Source: Planctomycetota bacterium (GTDB lineage: Bacteria; Planctomycetota; UBA1135; UBA2386). Taken from it: 62,403 bases of DNA. Positions 58,094 through 62,403 of this stretch are shown piece after piece (the first letter of the stretch is position 1; each line of letters starts with the position of its first letter). Position numbers and translations under genes: made by a program. The notes beneath the pieces are model-generated. The model was not told where the DNA came from and did no database searches. It saw only the letters and a list, made by a program, of their open reading frames with translations. Location: positions 1 through 62,403 of the forward strand of contig JACRLW010000073.1 in assembly GCA_016235155.1 (NCBI GenBank), given 5' to 3'.

Positions 58094-59377
58094 ATGACCG
58101 AAGTCCGTCCGTCCACCCGCCGCGAGTTCCTCGCCGCGTCCGCCGCGGCCGCCGCATTCCATGCGATCGACGTGCGCCGCGTCCCCGACCTGCGCCGCTC
58201 TCCGCAGGACGACCGAGAACTCAAGATCGGCCTGGTGGGCTGCGGCGGGCGCGGCATCGGCGCCGCGCAGAACGCGCTGTCGACCAAGGGCAACGTCAAG
58301 CTCGTCGCCGCGGGCGACGCGTTCGCGGACAACCTCATGAACGGGCTGCGCGCGCTCGCGCATCCGCAGTCGGGGGTGTCGGCGAAGGTCGCGGTCGCCG
58401 AGGACAAGCGCTTCGTCGGTTTCGACGCCTTCCAGCGCGTCGTCGACGCCGACGTCGACGTGGTCATCCTCGCGACGCCGCCGCACTTCCGTCCCGCCCA
58501 CTTCGCGTACGCGGTCGAGAAGGGCCGCCACGTCTTCGTCGAGAAGCCGGTCGCGGTCGACGGGGCGGGCGTGCGGCAGGTGCTCGCGGCGGCGGACGTC
58601 GCCGACCAGAAGAAGCTCTGTGTGGGCGTCGGCCTGCAACGCCATCACCAGACCGGCTACGTCGAGACCATGAAGCGCATCCACGGCGGCGAGATCGGCG
58701 ACGTCGTCGCCGCGCGCTGCTACTGGAACCAGGGCCTGCTCTGGCACAAGGACCGCCGTCCCGAGTGGTCCGACATGGAGTGGCAGATGCGCAACTGGCT
58801 CTACTTCGCGTGGTTGTCCGGCGACCACATCGTCGAGCAGCACATCCACAACCTCGACGTGATCAACTGGGCGAAGGCGGCGCACCCCGTGCGGGCGATG
58901 GGCATGGGCGGGCGTCAGGTGCGGACCGATTCGAAGTACGGCCACATCTACGACCACCACGACGTGCACTTCGAGTTCGCCGACGGCAGCTTCATGTTCA
59001 GCCAGTGCCGGCAGATCGAAGGCTGCGCGAACCAGGTCAGTGAGCACGTCGTCGGCACGAAGGGACGCGCGGACCTCAACACCGGCGGTTGGACGATCAC
59101 CGGCGAGAACGCCTGGCAGTTCCCTCGCAAGGACCAGAACGAACCCTATCAGGCCGAGCACGACGACTTCTTCGCGGCGATCCGTACGGGCAACGTCTAC
59201 AACGAGGCGCGCTACGGGGCGGAGTCGACGCTGACCGCGGTGATGGGCCGGATGGCGACCTACAGCGGTCGGGTCGTCACCTGGGACGAGGCGCTCGCGT
59301 CCGATCGGCTCGGTCCGGAGACGTACGAGTGGAGCGATCTGCCGGTCCCGCCGGTGCCCATTCCGGGACGTGACTGA
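58094..59377 (+). CDS. Gfo/Idh/MocA-family oxidoreductase with Tat signal
   Basis: The 427-residue protein starts with a twin-arginine signal (STRREFLAASAAAAAFHA), then the Rossmann motif LVGCGGRGIGAAQ (about 47-59), the EKP motif in VFVEKPVAVD, and a C-terminal beta domain. Such proteins, abundant in Planctomycetota, are NAD(P)-dependent sugar or inositol dehydrogenases exported in folded form with cofactor. Key substrate residues include HNLDVINW. No transport or sugar genes are adjacent, so the substrate is open. Confidence 0.93.
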   Translation: MTEVRPSTRREFLAASAAAAAFHAIDVRRVPDLRRSPQDDRELKIGLVGCGGRGIGAAQNALSTKGNVKLVAAGDAFADNLMNGLRALAHPQSGVSAKVAVAEDKRFVGFDAFQRVVDADVDVVILATPPHFRPAHFAYAVEKGRHVFVEKPVAVDGAGVRQVLAAADVADQKKLCVGVGLQRHHQTGYVETMKRIHGGEIGDVVAARCYWNQGLLWHKDRRPEWSDMEWQMRNWLYFAWLSGDHIVEQHIHNLDVINWAKAAHPVRAMGMGGRQVRTDSKYGHIYDHHDVHFEFADGSFMFSQCRQIEGCANQVSEHVVGTKGRADLNTGGWTITGENAWQFPRKDQNEPYQAEHDDFFAAIRTGNVYNEARYGAESTLTAVMGRMATYSGRVVTWDEALASDRLGPETYEWSDLPVPPVPIPGRD

Positions 59378-59585
59378 GCCCGCGAGCCGCACAGGTCGTC
59401 GCACGAGCGGGTGAATCGGCTGCGGCCGACCGCATCGACGGGGCCATTCTCCGCGGCGAGATTCGGGTCACGGTCATCTCGCGATCCCTCGGACGGAACC
59501 GGGGACCGTGCGCGCGGCGTCGAACCGACCACGTCGCCTTGCGCGAGTTAGTCTCTCGCGCCGAACCGCTCGTTCGCTCGCCCCC

Positions 59586-61520
59586 ATGAAGTCCCCCATC
59601 CGCTCCGCTCTTCTCCCGCTCCTGTGCGTCGGACTCGCCGCCGGGAGCGTCACCGCCCAGTTCGCCGAGCGCGGCTCGCTCGTCGGCTCGGGCCAGCCCG
59701 ACGTCGATTGCTCGGGCCGCTCCGTGAAGGAACCCCGCGTGCGCGGCATCCACACGACCGACTCCTCGCTCCGCGGCGGCACCGCGTGGTTCTTGGAACG
59801 CGATCCGTTCCTCGCCTACCAGCTCGGCCGCAACCTGAACTTCCGCGAGTTCCGCGAGCGCGACGGCGTGTTCGATCTGCTGATCAGCAACCTCGGCGGA
59901 CCGATGCCCGACGGCACGACCAGGAAGATCACCGCGAACAACCAGGTGAGTTGCTCGGGTTGCCACAACCTGCCGCAGGGCAATCCCGGCGGCGGCGTGA
60001 CCTTCCACAAGGACTCCGGTCTCGGCCGCAACTCGCCGCACTACTACGGGGCCGGGATCGTCGAGATGCTCGCGATCCAGACCCGCGAGAAGATCCTCGC
60101 GCGCGTCGACGCCGACCGGAACGGTTGGGTGTCCGCGGCGGAAGCGCAGGCCGCGGGCAGCAGCCTGTGGATCGAGACCGGACCGGGCGGACGCCAGGTC
60201 AACTACGGCAACCCGCGGCTCAACGCCGGCGCGACCGGCAAGCCGTCGCTCAACAACATCTTCCGCGTGTGGTACGTCGACGCGCAGGGACGCGTCGTTC
60301 CGGGCGCCACGCAGGTCGATGGCGTGGCGACCGCGGGCTACAACTTCGAGATGGTGGTGTGGGGTTGGGGACAGGGCGTGGGACGCTCGGCTCTCAACCC
60401 GACCAACCGCGCGTTCCTCTGGGATCCGTGGAAGGCGCACGGCGGACTCGAGGCGCACGATCCGTCGACGCGCAACGATCCCGACGGCGATGGCGTGAGC
60501 CTGCCGACCATCTCCGGTGCGATCCAGTTCCCGGCGACGCACAAGGCGCCCGACGCCGGCAACTCGCTCGACCCGCTCGGTTTCAGCCGCGACGACCCCG
60601 ATCGTGACGGCCACCTCTCCGAGATCACCGAGGGCGACCTCGATCTCGGCGAGTGGTTCATGCTCAACGCGCCGCGCCCGGCGTTCGCGGGCACGCAGCG
60701 CGAGTACGAGGCTGGCGTCGAGTTGCTGCGCGAGTTCCGCTGCACGGACTGCCACGTCCCGGACTGGCGCATCGAGCAGCTCGGCCATTCGCCGCAGCAG
60801 CCGCGGTTCGCCGGCGACCGCCGCTTCTTCGACCTCGACGTGCGCTGGGACGCGCAGCGCAACCAGCTCACCGGCCGACTCGTGAAGCTCTACCGCCAGC
60901 AGGCCGATCGCTACGTGCGCGACCTGCGCGCGTACGACGTGCGGGGCTTCTTCTCCGATCTCGCGCATCACGACATGGGCGCCGGTTTCCAGGAGATCGA
61001 CTTCGGCGGGTCCATCAACCGCACCTGGCGCACGCCGCCGTTGTGGGGCGTCGGCAGCGGCTTCCCGTGGGGCCACGACGGCCAGTCGCTCACGATCGAA
61101 CACGCGATCCAGCGGCATGACGGCGAGGGTGCGGCGTCGAAGGCGCTGTGGCAGCAGGCCAAGGCTTCGCAGCGCGCGACCCTGCTCGCCTTCCTCGGCA
61201 AGCTCGTGCTCTACGACATCGAATCGCTCCCCGCGGACATCGACGGTGACAACCGCATCTCGTCGAACTTCATGGTCGCGGGCCAGGACACGGGCCCCGA
61301 GCGCTTCAACGCCGAGTGGCTGTTCCGCGTGCCGCTGCGCATCCAGGGCCAGACCGTCAACCACGACGGCGTGACGATCCGCTCCTTCGCGGGTCGCAAC
61401 GTGATCCCGGCCTACGGCGCCAACCTCCCGCTGCGCATGGACACCGACCTCGACGGTTGGCCGGACGTGTGGGACGCGGCGCCGACGACGCGCGGCTACA
61501 AGAACGGCGTGAACAACTGA
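59586..61520 (+). CDS. Secreted di-heme oxidoreductase (DHOR family)
   Basis: The 644-residue protein has a signal peptide (LLPLLCVGLAAGSVTAQ) and two heme c motifs, CSGCH (Cys123) and CTDCH (Cys386), with the conserved WGVGSGFPWGHDG and RTPPLWG region of CxxCH di-heme peroxidase-like oxidoreductases. Ca-binding EF-hand-like loops occur (DADRNGWVSAAEA, DPDRDGHLSE, DIDGDNRISSN). It acts in the periplasm in electron transfer; substrate unknown. ATG 59586 is the first start before the signal peptide. The 208-bp upstream gap has a TAGTCT hexamer at 59549-59554. Confidence 0.9.
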   Translation: MKSPIRSALLPLLCVGLAAGSVTAQFAERGSLVGSGQPDVDCSGRSVKEPRVRGIHTTDSSLRGGTAWFLERDPFLAYQLGRNLNFREFRERDGVFDLLISNLGGPMPDGTTRKITANNQVSCSGCHNLPQGNPGGGVTFHKDSGLGRNSPHYYGAGIVEMLAIQTREKILARVDADRNGWVSAAEAQAAGSSLWIETGPGGRQVNYGNPRLNAGATGKPSLNNIFRVWYVDAQGRVVPGATQVDGVATAGYNFEMVVWGWGQGVGRSALNPTNRAFLWDPWKAHGGLEAHDPSTRNDPDGDGVSLPTISGAIQFPATHKAPDAGNSLDPLGFSRDDPDRDGHLSEITEGDLDLGEWFMLNAPRPAFAGTQREYEAGVELLREFRCTDCHVPDWRIEQLGHSPQQPRFAGDRRFFDLDVRWDAQRNQLTGRLVKLYRQQADRYVRDLRAYDVRGFFSDLAHHDMGAGFQEIDFGGSINRTWRTPPLWGVGSGFPWGHDGQSLTIEHAIQRHDGEGAASKALWQQAKASQRATLLAFLGKLVLYDIESLPADIDGDNRISSNFMVAGQDTGPERFNAEWLFRVPLRIQGQTVNHDGVTIRSFAGRNVIPAYGANLPLRMDTDLDGWPDVWDAAPTTRGYKNGVNN

Positions 61521-61528
61521 ACAGCGGG

Positions 61529-61539
61529 AGCCCGGCTCG
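61529..61539. terminator. Short GC hairpin between convergent genes
   Basis: GAGC and GCTC flank a CCG loop in the 22-bp gap between the convergent di-heme and YHS genes, with partial outer pairing. No T-tract is present, so terminator function is a guess. Confidence 0.25.
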
Positions 61540-61542
61540 CCG

Positions 61543-61797
61543 TCACTTGACGGCGATGCCGGCCTTGTCGACCGCCGCCTTCCTGCCGGCGTCGTCGAGC
61601 GCGTCGAACTTCGTCTTGCACTTGTTGCAGCAGAAGGCGAGCGTCGTTCCGCGCCAGTTGGTCGTGACGTCGGGGTCGACCTCGTGGTCGACCTGCATCA
61701 CGCAGTTCTGATTGACGGCGGCAGGGGTCTGCGGAGCGGGAGGGGCGGCGCAGCCGCAGAGCGCGGCGAGCGTGACGGCGAGGGCGAAGGTCTTCAT
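61543..61797 (-). CDS. YHS-domain lipoprotein
   Basis: The 84-residue protein has a lipoprotein signal (VTLAALCGC, lipobox LCGC) and a compact YHS-type metal-binding domain: NCVMQVDHEVDP near the start, WRGTTLAFCCNKCKTKFDA, and a final helical stretch. YHS domains bind heavy metals or occur as small copper/mercury-handling proteins; here one Cys precedes the domain and three lie in CCNKC. It may bind copper in the periplasm. It converges on the di-heme gene. Confidence 0.85.
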   Translation of the reverse strand: MKTFALAVTLAALCGCAAPPAPQTPAAVNQNCVMQVDHEVDPDVTTNWRGTTLAFCCNKCKTKFDALDDAGRKAAVDKAGIAVK

Positions 61798-61889
61798 GGG
61801 TCGGCCTGCTCTGGGAGGATTCCGGCCTCGTGCGACGCGCGCGACGGTCGGGTCGCCTGAGTCTGGACCGTGCCCGGCCGGATGCAAGG

Positions 61890-62403
61890 TCAGGGGCGGA
61901 AGCCCGCTTGCTCGAGCAGGCGCGCGATCGCCGCGGCTGCGGCGTCGTTGGGGTGCCAGCGGTCGCCTGGCGTCTCCTCCATCGCGGTGCCGGCGGCCGC
62001 GAGCTCGTCGACCGCCGGGCGCAGGTCGAAGACCTGGATGCCGAGTTCGCCGCAGATCGCGAGGCCGCGCGCGTAGGTGCTGCGCTCGAGGTCGTTCCAG
62101 TCCGCGCTCGCGACGAACGCCGGCAACGCGAGGACGGTCAGCGTCCGCCCGTCGCGCACGACGTCGTCGCGCAGCGCCGCGAGAGCGTCGCGCACCGAGG
62201 CGGCACCGCGCTCGAAGTCGTGCGCGCCGCTGCGCGCGGACCACACGGCGAGGGCGCGGCGATAGAGCGCGCTCGTTCGGAACAACCACGGCCAGAGCCG
62301 CAATCCGCTCCGCTCCGGAGTGACGACCACCAACCGGTCCTCCTCGTCGTGGAAGGCGACGAGCCCCGCTTCGAAGTCGTTGAGGTGGAGGGCGAGGACG
62401 ACG
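61890..62403 (-). CDS. SGNH-hydrolase-like protein (partial, N-terminus beyond the window)
   Basis: The frame is open through the right edge and ends at 61890, giving the last 170 residues. VVLALHLNDFEAG at the edge and DRWHPNDAAAAAIARLLEQ near the C-terminus are the blocks III and V (Asp-x-x-His pair DRWH) of SGNH/GDSL esterases. Its catalytic Ser lies outside. The ORF has no internal start that would make a complete domain. Likely an envelope or polysaccharide esterase. Confidence 0.75.
   Translation of the reverse strand, partial: VVLALHLNDFEAGLVAFHDEEDRLVVVTPERSGLRLWPWLFRTSALYRRALAVWSARSGAHDFERGAASVRDALAALRDDVVRDGRTLTVLALPAFVASADWNDLERSTYARGLAICGELGIQVFDLRPAVDELAAAGTAMEETPGDRWHPNDAAAAAIARLLEQAGFRP

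Overview
The window is very GC-rich DNA with dense coding on both strands and gene spacing of a few bases. The gene content points to a Planctomycetota-type bacterium, probably a marine or metagenomic lineage. This is an inference from several features: long secreted beta-propeller, FG-GAP, HEAT-repeat and di-heme proteins with Ca-binding D-x-N/D-x-D/N-G repeats; an ECF sigma / anti-sigma / CHAT-peptidase trio; a twin-arginine Gfo/Idh/MocA oxidoreductase; and several lipoproteins of unknown function. No rRNA, tRNA, CRISPR array, IS element or phage module was recognised.

Layout. 1-4.2 kb: end of an unknown gene, dtd (D-Tyr-tRNA deacylase), then clpB and a CbpA-type dnaJ on the minus strand. 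4.5-8.5 kb: ECF sigma, membrane anti-sigma-like protein and a CHAT-domain lipoprotein. 8.5-13.6 kb: two secreted minus-strand proteins (FG-GAP protein and a di-heme beta-propeller protein). 13.7-19.7 kb: purB, a small secreted protein, then a minus-strand set nadC / RsbW-like kinase / VanZ, a MinD-like ATPase with a ComEA-like protein, and a degenerate nuclease-fold protein. 19.9-23.7 kb: sensor kinase, OmpR-type regulator and amino-acid permease, translationally coupled. 23.8-29.4 kb: a PQQ-dehydrogenase-like secreted protein and a HEAT-repeat protein. 29.3-33.5 kb: ruvC facing ispD-ispF, then a small membrane protein and an ABC exporter. 33.5-40.5 kb: SurA-like proteins, HEAT protein, a frameshifted peptidase-MA-like gene, a gene with an early amber codon, and an outer-membrane-like lipoprotein. 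40.5-53.8 kb: an exopolysaccharide locus transcribed divergently from about 46.6 kb (SLBB export lipoprotein, gmd, GT4 on minus; receiver-like protein, sugar transferase/WecG/GT2 fusion, GT4, Wzz, O-antigen ligase on plus). 53.8-62.4 kb: RluA synthase, ATP-cone/Mrr nuclease, a SelW-like selenoprotein with an in-frame UGA, hflC/hflK, Gfo/Idh/MocA oxidoreductase, di-heme oxidoreductase, YHS lipoprotein and the 3' part of an SGNH hydrolase.

Gene organisation. At least a dozen gene pairs overlap by four bases (ATGA, GTGA or TTGA), so translational coupling is common. Several genes that start transcription units lack a Shine-Dalgarno sequence but carry a TANNNT hexamer 7-10 nt before the start codon, which suggests leaderless mRNAs.

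Most notable observations: an unannotated-looking 75-residue SelW-like selenoprotein with a good bacterial SECIS hairpin; an ABC exporter lacking its H-loop; two sets of 7-bp direct repeats with 11-bp period, likely sites of the OmpR-type regulator, upstream of the kinase operon and of the HEAT-repeat gene; the sigma/anti-sigma/CHAT lipoprotein trio; and four lesions or anomalies (two 1-nt frameshifts, one early TAG, one in-frame motif loss) that are either real decay or assembly errors.
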